Source of the DNA: Nilaparvata lugens | Lineage: Eukaryota > Arthropoda > Insecta > Hemiptera > Delphacidae | Reading direction: 5' to 3' | Length of the DNA stretch: 64,000 bases | Assembly: GCF_014356525.2 (NCBI RefSeq) | Contig: NC_052505.1 | Location: 5,463,836 to 5,527,835 of the forward strand | Shown: positions 42,635 through 54,462 of the stretch, piece by piece | Layout of the letters: every line of letters starts with the position of its first letter | Position numbering within the stretch: position 1 is the first letter of the stretch | Translations under genes and position numbers: made by a program | Notes under the pieces: model-generated | Seen by the model: the letters and a program-made list of their open reading frames with translations, nothing else | Told to the model about the DNA's origin: nothing | The model's database searches: none

Positions 42635-42803
42635 ACATCAAATAATGTGAGTGCTTTTTCATTTTAAAGTTTTATAAAATTTAATAGTGATAATAATAGT
42701 GGAAACAAGATGGATAACCAACAACACAATATATGATTTGTGATTGTATCCACTAATAAACAAATAAATAAATAAAGAAACTATTAATTCTTGTTAAAAA
42801 TAA

Positions 42804-43517
42804 TCTATATATATAAAAGCGAAATGGCACTCACTCACTGACTGACTGACTGACTCACTCACTCACTCACTCACTCACTCACTCACTCACTCACTCACTC
42901 ACTCGCATAACTAAAAATCTACCGGACCAAAAACGTTCAAATTTGGTAGGTATGTTCAGTTGGCCCTTTAGAGGCGCACTAAGAAATCTTTTGGCAATAT
43001 TTATCTCTAAGGGTTGTTTTTAAGGGTTTAAAGTTCGTCTTTTAGCATGTATATTCTTCTTCTCCCAATCTCTAAATTATAATTGAAATTTCCATATCAT
43101 ATGTTACTATAGAACTATAATCTAGATAGAGTACCTCTTCGAAACAGTTGTAAACTGGCAACTAAATAATAATTTTGTCAGGTTGGCATTAAGTTGAGTT
43201 GACTTTGTTAGGTTGGCACCAAGTTGAAGATTTGAATGCATTTATCGCGGAAAAATTGATTGGGCACTGCTACTTCAATCCTGGGAATATTATATTACTA
43301 GCATTCAGGCTCGCTTCGCTCGCCATATCCATTTAGCCAGACGTTTAGTCTGGACCCCGACTGGATTGTTCTAACATATGATAAAAATGCTCAAATGAAA
43401 AATTTAGGCGAGCGAAGCGAGCCTGCTGATCTCATTCTTGGACGATCCAGTCGGGGGTCCAGGGGCGGAGCCCCCTGGCTAGACGGATATGGCGAGCGAA
43501 GCGAGCCTGACGGCTAG
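42804..43517 (+). mobile_element. Non-autonomous Helitron, copy C, with empty site
   Basis: Starts TCTATATATATAAAAGCG at 42804 and ends GACGGCTAG at 43517, preceded by A (42803) and followed by T (43518). Joining the flanks gives GTTAAAAATAA|TCAATTATAT, identical to the uninterrupted MITE-A sequence at 51007-51027. Contains the ACTC/ACTG microsatellite (42830-42903), inverted GGCGAGCGAAGCGAGCC blocks and a GGGGCGGAGCCCC hairpin. No coding capacity. Confidence 0.9.
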
Positions 43518-43740
43518 TCAATTATATGTCATTCATCAAGAAAAACTATTCTTCAATGATTGTAAAATGAATTTTCTTGATCAAGATCAATAATATTTTG
43601 TTAACTATTTTCCTACATTGTTCAAAAACGAGGTGCTAGCGTTGCGGATCTGGAAAAGGATAGTGTGCTATCTGCTTTGTCGAATGATAGAATGAAAACA
43701 CCTATGCTAACCAAATACTGTCATTATAAGGTGAACCCGG

Positions 43741-44084
43741 AACGCCGACATTCACAGAGATCTGGAGGTGGAGCTCGTCTCATGAAAAATTAGGCGCTTA
43801 GCATGCAGACAGGATACAACGGCATGAAAATGAAGAAGTCGCTCAGCTACTGGACAACACACATATGCTGCGCAGATTGAAGCGGAACAAGCCCTTCGAA
43901 TTGTATAGTGTTATGGATTGAAAGTGCCAAAAGCAGAGCAGTTTTAATAGTGTTAACGTGTATCTGTAGGCTAATACATGATAATTTAGTTATATTTTTA
44001 TTTTCAATATTTTTGTCAATTTAAAGTTAGTTGCTAGAAGTTGTAGTCCTGGTGAGAACTACCTATCTTATCAATTTAACTGAT
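43741..44084. other. Stretch without recognisable gene
   Basis: Slightly GC-richer than the flanks up to 43930. No open frame of note and no shared repeat noticed. Confidence 0.45.
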
Positions 44085-44820
44085 TAATATCGGGGGACCG
44101 AGCTTTGCTCTGGAGTGTAAAAGCATAGAAAATTTGTAACGATAGATTGAATTTTATAGTTTATATTTATTTATTCATTTTCTCAGTCGTACAATTATTT
44201 TTACAGTTATATGAGGAGGCACAACAGGCTTATGCCCAAAACTGTCCTTTTTCAAATTTATACTACAGTCCAAATTAAAATATAGGTTAAGCTACTATCA
44301 CTCATTAAAATAACAATTTATTCACACTTCAAAAAACAAACACATCATCAATTTGCAAATAGATATACTATGAATTCAATTTAGAATGATATACTATGTT
44401 TGCTACAATATTTGTTAATATACTATGTATCACTAACAGCATCTAGTTGTTATTTGGACTATCTGAAGTGAACATGTTTTCTAAAAAAAGAGAAATAAAC
44501 GAAAATAAGTTTCTCTTGCTGAATTTTTCTTCTCGTGAGATCAGCTGGATGATTCCATACACATGCACTCGTTCACTCTCTTCCTCACGGTATCGACAGA
44601 CGGCTAAATTTCCAGCTGTTTTTCAAGGACGTATTTATCCTTTTAATATCCTTCAGCGAGTTATCCAAGGGTTGAGACCTAGTGCAATCGAATCTTCATA
44701 TCATAAACCTACTTTGTTCCAAATTTTGTGTAAATCGTTAGAGCCGTTTTCGAGATCCGTTGAACATAAATATATACCCTTATAACCATATAACCACATA
44801 ACTATATAAATAAATATATA

Positions 44821-45716
<896 letters not shown>

Positions 45717-45834
45717 TATATAAATACAGAAATTGCTCGCCTAATATAATAAGATATTATATTGGAAAAAAATGCTCATTAGTCTTTTTAGACTAGATTG
45801 CAATGTAGTAAAAAAATGAATATTATATTCCCAC

Positions 45835-45965
45835 ACTTTTCAAAAACTAGTTGCCAACATTGCGGATCTAGAAAAGGATAGCGTTATCCGCTTTGTCGAA
45901 TGTTAGACAAGGACAGCAACACCGATCTTAATCAAATACTGTCATTATAAGGTGGACCTCACTAA
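45835..45965 (+). mobile_element. MITE-A right-end fragment
   Basis: Carries GTTGCCAACATTGCGGATCT, TTATCCGCTTTGTCGAATGT and the end TCATTATAAGGTGGACCTCA. No left half is found upstream. Confidence 0.7.
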
Positions 45966-46014
45966 ATTGAGCTACATAGATTTGACAAGATGAAATCGGT
46001 CAGTAACGTTGTTG

Positions 46015-46289
46015 CATAGATAAACAATAGCATAAGTAGATATCCCATGGTATAGGGCGTTTATGTCGCAACTTTTACTGTTATCTCAAGCTGATAGTCC
46101 ACGTAGTTATTTCCTGTGAAGCTTTATGACGCAGGTAGTCTCTCATATTGTACCGTTCATACACTCTTACTTGGTCAAAACAGTAAAAATCGACAATAAT
46201 CGACAGTAATCGGCTTGAGATAACAGTAAAAGTTGCGACATAAACGCCCTACACCATGGGATATCTACTTACGCTATTGTTTCTCTATG
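46015..46289. mobile_element. MITE-C, 275 bp copy
   Basis: Ends CATAGATAAACAATAGCATA and GCTATTGTTTCTCTATG. The flanks GTTGTTG (46008-46014) and GTTGTAG (46290-46296) agree at 6 of 7 bases. The interior is inverted relative to the copies at 17109 and 37505. Confidence 0.85.
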
Positions 46290-46940
46290 GTTGTAGCAAG
46301 TAAGTACGCTCCAGCTGAGAAAGCGGTTGTGATTTAGAGGTCTCATTTTTCTGCTAAAATCTAATGGACATGTCATAAGGGAGCGAAAAGTAACTTCTTA
46401 TCTGTCAAACTTTTTCTGGAAGGCTACTTTATCACGGACACATTTTGTAACGTAAAAGTTTTCCTTCCGCTTGCTTTTCGCCACAGTTTTTGACCCTTGC
46501 TTGCTAAATTACGTAGTGGTTCATAGTTTTCTCACGCTATGAGTTAAAGCAAAGTTGTATAAAAGTTTTTATTTGACTGACTAGTAAAAGTGAACGGCAT
46601 CTGATTCGGTGAACATTTTGCAATTTCAATTTATACTTTTATTAGTATCACTAGAAACCAATAGTTTCATAATTTGTGAGTAGTTTACAATATCGTTATT
46701 CGAAACCACTTGGGGTTACAGAAACATTCAAGAATGTTGAATGAAGATGAAGAATCAAGTATCATAGTTTTTATGAGTTTTATATGAATCAATGAGGAAC
46801 AAGTCATTTTAATAGTGAAAGTATAAGTAATAAAAAATTATACTATTGATGCACTCCTGGTGATCTCCTGTCTTTTTTTTAACTCTCTTCCCATTTTCAT
46901 TACACATATGGAGATTACTGAGATATTGCAATTATTCATC
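46290..46940. other. AT-rich stretch without recognisable gene
   Basis: Nothing recognised. Confidence 0.45.
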
Positions 46941-46944
46941 GAAT

Positions 46945-47035
46945 CTCCATCTAGCTGTTTACCCTGCTGTCAATATTTGCAGTAGCAGAAGTCTTCGGGG
47001 TGATTTACAACATTCAATTTGGATTTTTGTTTAAT
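46945..47035 (+). mobile_element. SINE-2 tail fragment
   Basis: ATCGAATCTCCATCTAGCTG, GCAGAAGTCTTCGGGGTGAT and CATTCAATTTGGATTTTTG. Truncated at the 5' side. Confidence 0.65.
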
Positions 47036-47131
47036 AACAGCCATTTCCATTATCTTTATCCAACACATATCACATATTTTCAACTCAACATATTTTGTTA
47101 ATCGGCATCTAGTTTCTCTTATAATGTTAAA

Positions 47132-47419
47132 CTATTGTTCAAGTGTTTTTGAATAATATGAAATTACTCGTATTTCGATTGTCATCCTTGTCTTATAAAA
47201 TTGATCACTTCTTGAGAAGTATTGTGCAAATCTTTTATCTGTTGCATCCACTTGATAAATAATAAATTCTTCGGTCTCTTTAATAAATTGATTTAATTGT
47301 AAAATGCAATTGAAACCATCACATAGCTCGTCCCAATAGCAAGGTGCATTTGATTTTATCTGCCTATTACATGGGAAACCATAGTTAGCAAGATATTTTT
47401 CCCTTCTTTCTTCCAGCAC
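47132..47419 (-). CDS. Unrecognised 95-codon open frame
   Basis: I do not recognise this frame. It has a non-repetitive, protein-like composition, with charged N-terminal residues (EERREKYLANYGFPCNRQ) and four cysteines spaced C-x9-C-x5-C-x4-C (about residues 18-40) within PCYWDELCDGFNC. The rest is mixed and aromatic (FIIYQVDATDKRFAQYF). It opens on GTG with no convincing ATG and has no splice evidence I could verify. It could be an exon of a host gene, part of an unknown mobile element, or chance. No flanking homology in the window supports any of these. Confidence 0.2.
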   Translation of the reverse strand: MLEERREKYLANYGFPCNRQIKSNAPCYWDELCDGFNCILQLNQFIKETEEFIIYQVDATDKRFAQYFSRSDQFYKTRMTIEIRVISYYSKTLEQ

Positions 47420-47661
47420 ACATCATTTTAGCAATATTGTCTTTTTTGTGTTATTATCATTGTTACTGTTGTTGTAATTGTTTTGTTATATATTGCTTTT
47501 TCTCATTGTATTTTTGTATGTTGTGAATAAATTGAAATTGGAAAATTTTAACCTGTTTTTCTCTTGAAATTCCATGCGACAGGTCGTTAAAATTCCATGG
47601 GACAGGTCGAGAGAGAAAATAATGAACTAGGCCCATCATATTATATGAAGAACAAATTATT

Positions 47662-48243
47662 AAGGCTGTGCAAAGGCTAAAAATAAACTTTTTACTCGTG
47701 ATATTTTTCAAAGTTTTTTAATCGTAAATCATCAAGCTATCAAAATGAAAAAGTTTTCTCAGGAAAACATTTTTTTGTGATCATTACTGTGAGCGCCTAA
47801 AGTTTAAATTTTTGGGACAGAACACTTCAAATTCGGTAAGAGATAAATCCATGAGATTTAGAGAATAGATTCTTCATGGTATTGTTGATCTAGTAGAACT
47901 AAAATCTTCTGAAAATATCAATTTTTAAGATAGTTATTCAATTTGAGTTATTTTTGGTAAATTGAATAACTTTTACAAAAATGGATATTTTCAGAAAGTT
48001 TTTGTTTTACTAGATCAACAATACCATGGAGAATCTATCCTCTGAATCTCATGAATTTATATGGTACCGAATTTGAAATGTTCTGTTCCAAAAATTCAAA
48101 CTTCAGTCGCTCATATCTCAAAAAGTAATGATCAGAAAAAAAATGTTTTCCTGAGAAAACTTTTTCATTTTGATAGCTTGATGATTTACAAATCAAAAAA
48201 CTTTGAAAAATATCACGAGTGAAAAGTTTATTTTTAGCCTTAA
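47662..48243. mobile_element. ~580 bp palindromic element, arms ~265 bp
   Basis: Left arm words GCTAAAAATAAACTTTTTAC, CTATCAAAATGAAAAAGTT and TTGTTGATCTAGTAGAACTA are all repeated inverted in the right arm up to TTTATTTTTAGCCTT. Arm similarity is high but not perfect. The centre lies near 47950. Non-coding. Another arm fragment lies at 1-113. Confidence 0.85.
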
Positions 48244-48794
48244 ATCGCCCCTTACTCTGGATCTATGATCTATTCGCCAAAATAAGATCTATTAGAATGA
48301 TTCAGGCCCATCATATTAGCCTATATGAAACACAAAAAACAAATTTTTGTGTTCCACATTTAAACACAAATTTTTAAATCACCGCATACTCTGGTCGTGT
48401 TTAAGTTGGTACAATTCATGTGTTATGCATCCCTATCCGAAACTCAACCTCCGCATTAATTAATCCAGTTACAATGTTCAATTATTCATAGTTGGGTGTT
48501 GGTTAAAGTTTGACATTAGTTAGAAGTTGGCAAAGTGCTCTATTTATTCATGAGGTAGGTGAAACCCTCCGGTATAAGAGCTCTTTAGTAACAGACTCTA
48601 CACTGAGTAAAGTCATAGAGAAGAGGTAGCATAATAGCATATAGCTACTTCTCTTATGCTATCTGGACTGAAAAGTGGACTCGAATCAATTCAAGTGGAT
48701 AGCATAACCTATAATTTTTACTCATTCATAACTCTACCTTCATTGTATATCATTCATCCTATCATCAGGCGTAAAATACTTTTAGAAAGTCGCC
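48244..48794. other. Stretch without recognisable gene
   Basis: A promoter-like GGTATAAGAGC occurs at about 48571-48581 without a following gene. Nothing else is recognised. Confidence 0.4.
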
Positions 48795-49870
48795 TTTGTA
48801 AAATAATTGACCGAGCGAAGTGAGGTCTAAGATTCAAGTCGACGGTTTGGCATTTCTCTTAATGTTTAATGTTTGAATGTTTAAATGTTTAAATGTTCAA
48901 ATGTTTAAATGTTTAAATGTTTAAACGTTTAAACGTTTAAATGTTTAAATGTTTAAATGTTTAAATGTTAAATGTTTAAATGTTTAAATGTTAAATGTTT
49001 AAATGTTTAAATGTTTAAACGTTTAAACGTTTAAATGTTTAAATGTTTAAATGTTTAAATGTTTAATGTTTAAATGTTTAAATGTTTAAATGTTTAAATG
49101 TTTAATGTTTAAATGTTTAAATGTTTAAATGTTTAAATGTTTAATGTTTAAATGTTTAAATGTTTAAATGTTTAAATGTTTAAATGTTTAAATGTTTAAA
49201 TGTTTAAATGTTTAAATGTTTAAATGTTTAAATGTTTAAATGTTTAAATGTTTAAATGTTTAAATGTTTAAATGTTTAAATGTTAAATGTTTAAATGTTT
49301 AAATGTTTAAATGTTTAAATGTTTAAATGTTTAAATGTTTAAATGTTTAAATGTTTAAATGTTTAAATGTTTAATGTTTAAATGTTTAAATGTTTAAATG
49401 TTTAAATGTTTAAATGTTTAAATGTTTAAATGTTTAAATGTTTAAATGTTTAAATGTTTAAATGTTTAAATGTTTAAATGTTTAAATGATTAAATGTTTA
49501 TATGTTGCGCATCTACAGCGAAACGCAAAGACCTTAACGAGATATCTTTAAGGTCTTTGGCGAAACGCGGTAATAGATTTTCATGAAATTTGACAGGTAT
49601 GTTCCTTTTTTAATTGCGCGTCGACGTATATACAAGGTTTTTTGGAAATTTTGCATTTCAAGGATAATATAAAAGGAAAAAGGAGCCTTCTTCATACGCC
49701 AATATTAGCGTAAAAATCAGACTATAGAATTATTTATCATACATCAGCTGACAAGTGATTACACAGATGTGTGGAGAAGCCAGTCTATTGCTGTATTTCC
49801 ATAAGGTCTATAGTTTCAATCAGGTACTTGTGGATGAGAATACTACGTGAGGTCTACTGTTCACAGAACT
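48795..49870 (+). mobile_element. Family-2 (Helitron-like) element, copy 2
   Basis: Starts near TTGACCGAGCGAAGTGAGGT, contains a large octamer array, then GCGAAACGCGGTAATAGATT, CGTCGACGTATATACAAGG and CGCCAATATTAGCGTAAAAA. It ends GTCTACTGTTCACAGAACTA then CTAG followed by T. Copy 3 (59542-60298, inverted) has the same two ends with only a few octamers. The interior after 49740 differs from the other copies. Confidence 0.65.
48860..49505 (+). repeat. (TTTAAATG)n octamer expansion, ~80 units
   Basis: About 646 bp of TTTAAATG with sporadic 7-bp units (one T or A missing) and TTTAAACG variants. The variant block AAACGTTTAAACGTTTAAAT occurs twice, near 48923 and 49017. Copy 3 of the host element has only about four octamers at the same place (60208-60245). 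Confidence 0.97.
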
Positions 49871-49969
49871 ACTAGTATACATTTTGTTTGCGAGTTTCGA
49901 AATACTGTACTGCAACACTGTATAATTTCACTTGGACAGATACTCTCTTATTCTACTCTACAGTGAGGT

Positions 49970-50321
49970 CCACGTTATAATGGCAGTGGACAAAGATAGG
50001 AGGAACAACGTTGCCGATCCTCTGTCTTGTCAATGCCTTCTATAGACGGTAGCTGATACAGGTTTATGGATTTAATATTTTACTGTTCATTCTCGTTTAA
50101 AATAATCTATTATATTTTATTAAACAAGAAATTATATTTTTCATAATTAATTTTCATAATTAATATGAAATAATTTTTTAATCTATCATTTATTCTACAT
50201 TGTTAAACGACGATCTGGCAACAGAGCAAAGCGAGAAAGAGAAAACGCTATCCGCTTTGTTGAATGATAGACAAGGATAGCAATACTATTGCTAATCAAA
50301 CACTGACACTGGACCTCGCTA
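49970..50321 (+). mobile_element. MITE-A copy, complete
   Basis: Ends CAGTGAGGTCCACGTTATAA and CACTGGACCTCGCTA (right end shortened). The interior has CTTGTCAATGCCTTCTATAG and GCTTTGTTGAATGATAGAC. Confidence 0.8.
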
Positions 50322-50634
50322 TAGTAATACTACACAGAAACATTGTATTCTTGAATAAAAACAAAAATATGTTGTCAAATTCTACACTGTTGTTTTATTT
50401 AGTACACGACCAAGGTTTCGTGACCACACCGGTCACATTTTCAAGTTCAACTATTTCCATTACGCTTTGGTAATTATACAACTGCCAACTAGTGTTAACT
50501 TCTTATCGACGAATATCTCTATATTTTTGAGTTGAAGAACACTATTAAATTATGAGCAAAGCTCAATAATATCTTTGTAAAAACAAAATCGCAATCAACA
50601 ATATCCTAAAATATTCTGTGATATTTTGTAACCA

Positions 50635-51245
50635 TAGTGAGACGTTATAATGGCAGTGGAAAAATATAGGAGAACAACGTTGCCGATTCTCCGCCTTTTA
50701 TAGAGGATGACTGATACCAGTATATCAGATTTAATATTAACTGTTCATTCTTGTTTAATTAATATTTTATACTATTCGCCAATAAAATATATTTGTCACT
50801 GATTTAATCATGAATTTTCATAATATTGAACAATACTCTGTTAATTTTATTTCTCTACTCTGTCGATTATCTGCCTTGCCACCATGAATTTTCATAATAT
50901 TGAACAATACTCTACTCTGTCGATTATCTGCCTTGCCACTGTCTTCTAAAGAGAATAGCTGATATTGGCATAGTCTATTTGATGTAGTACGAACTGTTCA
51001 TACTTGTTAAAAATAATCAATTATATGTAATTCATCGAGAAAAATTCTTCAACGATTGTAGAATAAATTTTCATAATCAAGATCGAAAATTTTGCTAATA
51101 AATTATATTCCTAAATTGTCCAAAAACGAGGTTCAAACGTTGTGGAGCTAGAAAAGGATAGCGCTATCTGCTTTGTCGAATGATAGACTGGAATAGCAAC
51201 ACCTATTTCAATCAAATACTGCCATTATAACGAGGACCTCACTAC
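50635..51245 (+). mobile_element. MITE-A copy, chimeric with internal duplication
   Basis: Left end TAGTGAGACGTTATAATGGC and right end CATTATAACGAGGACCTCAC. A block from CATGAATTTTCATAATATTG to ATTATCTGCCTTGCCAC is repeated (about 50809-50882 and 50883-50938), so the copy contains parts of two left halves. Contains the empty site for Helitron C at 51007-51027. Confidence 0.75.
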
Positions 51246-52052
51246 AGATAAGGTGTTGTGTGAAAAGCTTGAACTTCAAGGTCGTTTTGTGATACTACTG
51301 CGAGTCGAGACAAACTGTTGAAAATATAGCATCATTCATCTTCAGTCGCCGAGTTTATACTGATCAATCTGGTGAAACTTTCGAAACTTTACAAACTAAA
51401 GCATTGGAATGGCTGAATTACCTCGATATAAATATTAGAACCACCGATCACAACACTACTGTGTGTAATTTATTCATTGATTTATCTATTTTCATACATA
51501 GATATGATGAAATACAATGGATTTGTTTTATCCTACAAGCTTTCTTAATTATCTGAAACTTTCAACTTGATTTGTACTATTTTTGGCACTCAAGTGCACA
51601 AGACGTACATAACCGTTTTCAGAACAACAGCATCCAAAACTATTTCCAAAAATTATCCCTCGATATAAATATTGGAACCTCCGATCAAAACTACTGTGTG
51701 ACATTTATTCATTCATTTATCTATTTTTATACATAAATACAATGGATTTGTTTTATCTTTCAAGCTTTCCTAATTATCTGAATACTTCCAACTTGATTTG
51801 TACCTTTTCGGCTCTGAAGTGCACAAGACGTACCTAATCGTTTTCAGAACAACAGCATCCAAAATTATCTCCCAAAATTATCCCTCGATATAAATATTAG
51901 GACCTCCGATCACAACTACTTTGTGACATTTACTCATTCACTTATCTATTTTTATACATCTATAAAATGGATTTGTTTTATCCTACAAGCTTTCTTAATT
52001 ATCTGAAACTTTCAACTTGATTTGTACCTTTTTTGGCTCTCAAGTGCATTAA

Positions 52053-52195
52053 GGTGCGTACAGATTTACGCACCGCGAACATGAGCAATTCACTTTTAAT
52101 CAGCTGATGCCAAGCTTTTTAAATCTGTATCTTACCGTTTCTGTAAAAATACAGATATAGTCAGCTGATTAAAAGTGAACCTTACAGTACGCACC
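52053..52195. mobile_element. MITE with TTAA duplication (copy 1)
   Basis: Ends GGTGCGTACAGATTTACGC and TTACAGTACGCACC, flanked by TTAA at 52049-52052 and 52196-52199. The arms of about 50 bp include TTTTAATCAGCTGA. The paralogous array units lack it (AGTGCACAAGACGTAC near 51590 and 51820). TTAA targeting suggests a piggyBac-type source. The loop is inverted relative to the copy at 59820. Confidence 0.85.
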
Positions 52196-52215
52196 TTAAG
52201 ACGTACATAATCGTA

Positions 52216-52931
52216 CTAGCCGTCAGGCTCGCTTCGCTCGCCATATCCGTCTAGCCAGGGGGCTCCGCCCCCTGGACCACCGACTGGATCGTCCAAGAAA
52301 TCAAGAATGACATCAGCAGGCTCGCTTCGCTCGCCTGCGTTTTTCATTTGAGCATTTTTATCATATGTTAGGACAATCCAGTCGGGGGTCCAGACTAAAC
52401 GTCTGGCTAAACGGATATGGCGAGCGAAGCGAGCCTGACGGCTAGTAATATAATATTCCCAGGATTGAAGTAGCAGTTCCCAATCAATTTTTCCGCGATA
52501 AATGCATTTAAATCTTCAACTTGATGCCAACCTAACAAAGTCAACTCAACTTAATGCCAACCTGACAAAATTATTAATTTAGTTACCAGTTAACAACTGT
52601 TTCGAAGAGGTACTCTATCTAGATTATAGTTCTTTAGTAACATATGATATGGAAATTTCAATTATAATTAAGAGATTGGGAGAAGAAGAATACATGCTAA
52701 AAGACAAACTTTAAACCCTTAAAAACAACCCTTAGAGTTAAAACATTGCCAAAAGATTTCTTAGTGCGCCTCTAAAGGGCCAACTGAACATACCTACCAA
52801 ATTTGAACGTTTTTGGTCCGGTAGATTTTTAGTTCTGCGAGTGAGTGAGTGAGTGAGTCAGTCAGTCAGTCAGTCAGTCAGTCAGTCAGTCAGTCAGTCA
52901 GTGAGTGCCATTTCGCTTTTATATATATAGA
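52216..52931 (-). mobile_element. Non-autonomous Helitron, copy D, with empty site
   Basis: Minus strand: TCTATATATATAAAAGCG at 52931 to GACGGCTAG at 52216. Joining the flanks gives CGTACATAATCGTA|TACAGA, which fits the uninterrupted array units near 51607 and 51837 (ATAATCGTTTTCAGAACAAC type). Contains a long CAGT microsatellite (52858-52902). Confidence 0.88.
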
Positions 52932-53210
52932 TACAGAACAACAGCATCCAAAACTATTTCCCAAAATTATTCGTTTCTCAAGCTTGCTAGTCATGTCATA
53001 AGCCATAAGTAATGCAGCCAAAACAATAATTCATGGTTCGGTCTTGAACTTAATTTATACTTTTTGGATTTCAAATGCACAAAACTGATATACGCATAAT
53101 CGTTTTAAGAGCAGCAGAACCTGAAACATTATTTGTTTCCCACGCTAGCTAGTCGTGTCATAAGTAGTAATGTAGCCGAATCAATAATTCATGGCTTGGT
53201 CCCACTGCTG

Positions 53211-53860
53211 GTATTCCACATTTCCCAAGAGGAGAATACTGTGTATTGCATGTTATTTATGCGATAGCAACCGTTGGCGACAAAATACATCGGAATCCTG
53301 TTTTTAACACAGATTATGATATAGTGCATGTTACAGTTTTGATAGTACAGACACAGTATTTAGAAGAAGAAGGTAGAAGGTATCTGGAAGTAAAAGGTAT
53401 GTAGAAGTAGAAGTTATGTGCCGTGCTCATGTACCGTATCAGGGTATGTACCGTTAGTACAGGGAGCTCAAGCCACTTCAAACATTACACTTGAATTCAA
53501 AACAAACACTTGAATTCTGGATTCCTTGAATCTAACACATGTGTTTCATATGAGATTAATTTGATTGCGACTCATTCGAATAAAGGAAATGATGAATGCA
53601 AATAATGACAAATTGAGAACGTAGTGAGTTGGTGAAAAATGTATCGCATTTCAATTTCCACCTGAGACAATATTTTCTAGATTAGTTTGCAATATTAGTG
53701 ACTTACGGAGGAATTCAGTGTTAACATGAGAAAAGATTGCATGAGGAATCTATCGATGACTCACACGTAAAATATTTACAAGTAACTCCGAAGCAATGTG
53801 GACATATATGTTTTCCATACAGAAACAACAAAATATATTATGCTTGTCTCATGTGTGAAT
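53211..53860. other. Stretch without recognisable gene
   Basis: Nothing recognised except short local repeats (GAAGAAGGTAGAAGGTA near 53364). Confidence 0.45.
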
Positions 53861-54020
53861 TCGTCATTCAATTCATAATTATCATTACACTAGTGAGCCC
53901 CCCCCCTGGCTGGAGACGTCACTTAATAATACATATGTTTTATGCTTCTCTCATGTCTAAATTCGTCATTTAATTCTTATTAGTTATCATTACACTAGTG
54001 AGCCCCCCTGGCTAGAGAAC
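53860..54020 (+). repeat. ~108 bp tandem duplication
   Basis: AAATTCGTCATTYAATTC and ATCATTACACTAGTGAGCCC then CCTGGCT occur twice (53858-53908 and 53960-54013). Confidence 0.75.
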
Positions 54021-54462
54021 TCGCTCAAGAACAATTATACTGATTTTGAAATCCACAAGTTGTATTATATTATGTGAATTGATAGAAATGTATGGGGTAC
54101 TCTGAATTTTGTTAGGTATGGGTAATGACTCGTTACATTCTTTGAAAATTATACTGAATTATATCCTTCCCATTAACACACTACTTGAAGAGAGAGAGAG
54201 AGAGAGAGAGAGTGAGTGTGTTTTTAGAATAGATCGGGAATGATAGAATAACGGACCAATGGCAGTAAGCCGAGCCTCCCAACTCCCCATACTCTCTTCT
54301 GATTGGTGGATTGGAACGCCTACTGATGTAGTTCTCAATTCTGCCGGTAGGTGGCACCACTCACTAAGTTGAAACTGTACCCTTCAATTCCCGCAAGACT
54401 AACTCCCGAGTGCACGTGGAATGGGTGAACAAGTCAGAATCAAAATTCAAGACAGACAACTA

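Larger units (their letters stand above)
42495..42690. mobile_element. Palindrome with two hammerhead-like halves
   Basis: Outer ends TCACTATTAAATTTTATAAA and TTTATAAAATTTAATAGTGA; arms through GCACTCACATTATTTGATGT and its complement. Each arm contains GCAC-GAAAC-GGAC-GTC-GCC, the 3' half of a hammerhead with a tiny stem III and cleavage triplet GTC (left, minus, 42550-42590; right, plus, 42598-42634). Confidence 0.7.
41734..43740 (+). mobile_element. MITE-A copy split by palindromes and Helitron C
   Basis: Left end GGTGAGTTCCACGTTATAAT (41734) and right end TGTCATTATAAGGTGAACCC (43740). The left half stops near 41870 and the middle resumes at about 42786 with ATTCTTGTTAAAAATAA. It is interrupted by Helitron C at 42804-43517 and continues TCAATTATATGTCATTC. 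About 915 bp between 41870 and 42785 is foreign and includes two long palindromes. Confidence 0.7.
51421..53210 (+). repeat. ~230 bp tandem array with two later insertions
   Basis: Units start CCTCGATATAAATATT at 51421, 51658 and 51883. Shared words are GGATTTGTTTTATCYT, TTTCAACTTGATTTGTAC and AGAACAACAGCATCCAAAA. Unit 3 contains a TTAA MITE (52053-52195) and Helitron D (52216-52931). A second pair of diverged units (TAGTCATGTCATAAG...TTCATGG) follows at 52980-53210. Confidence 0.8.
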
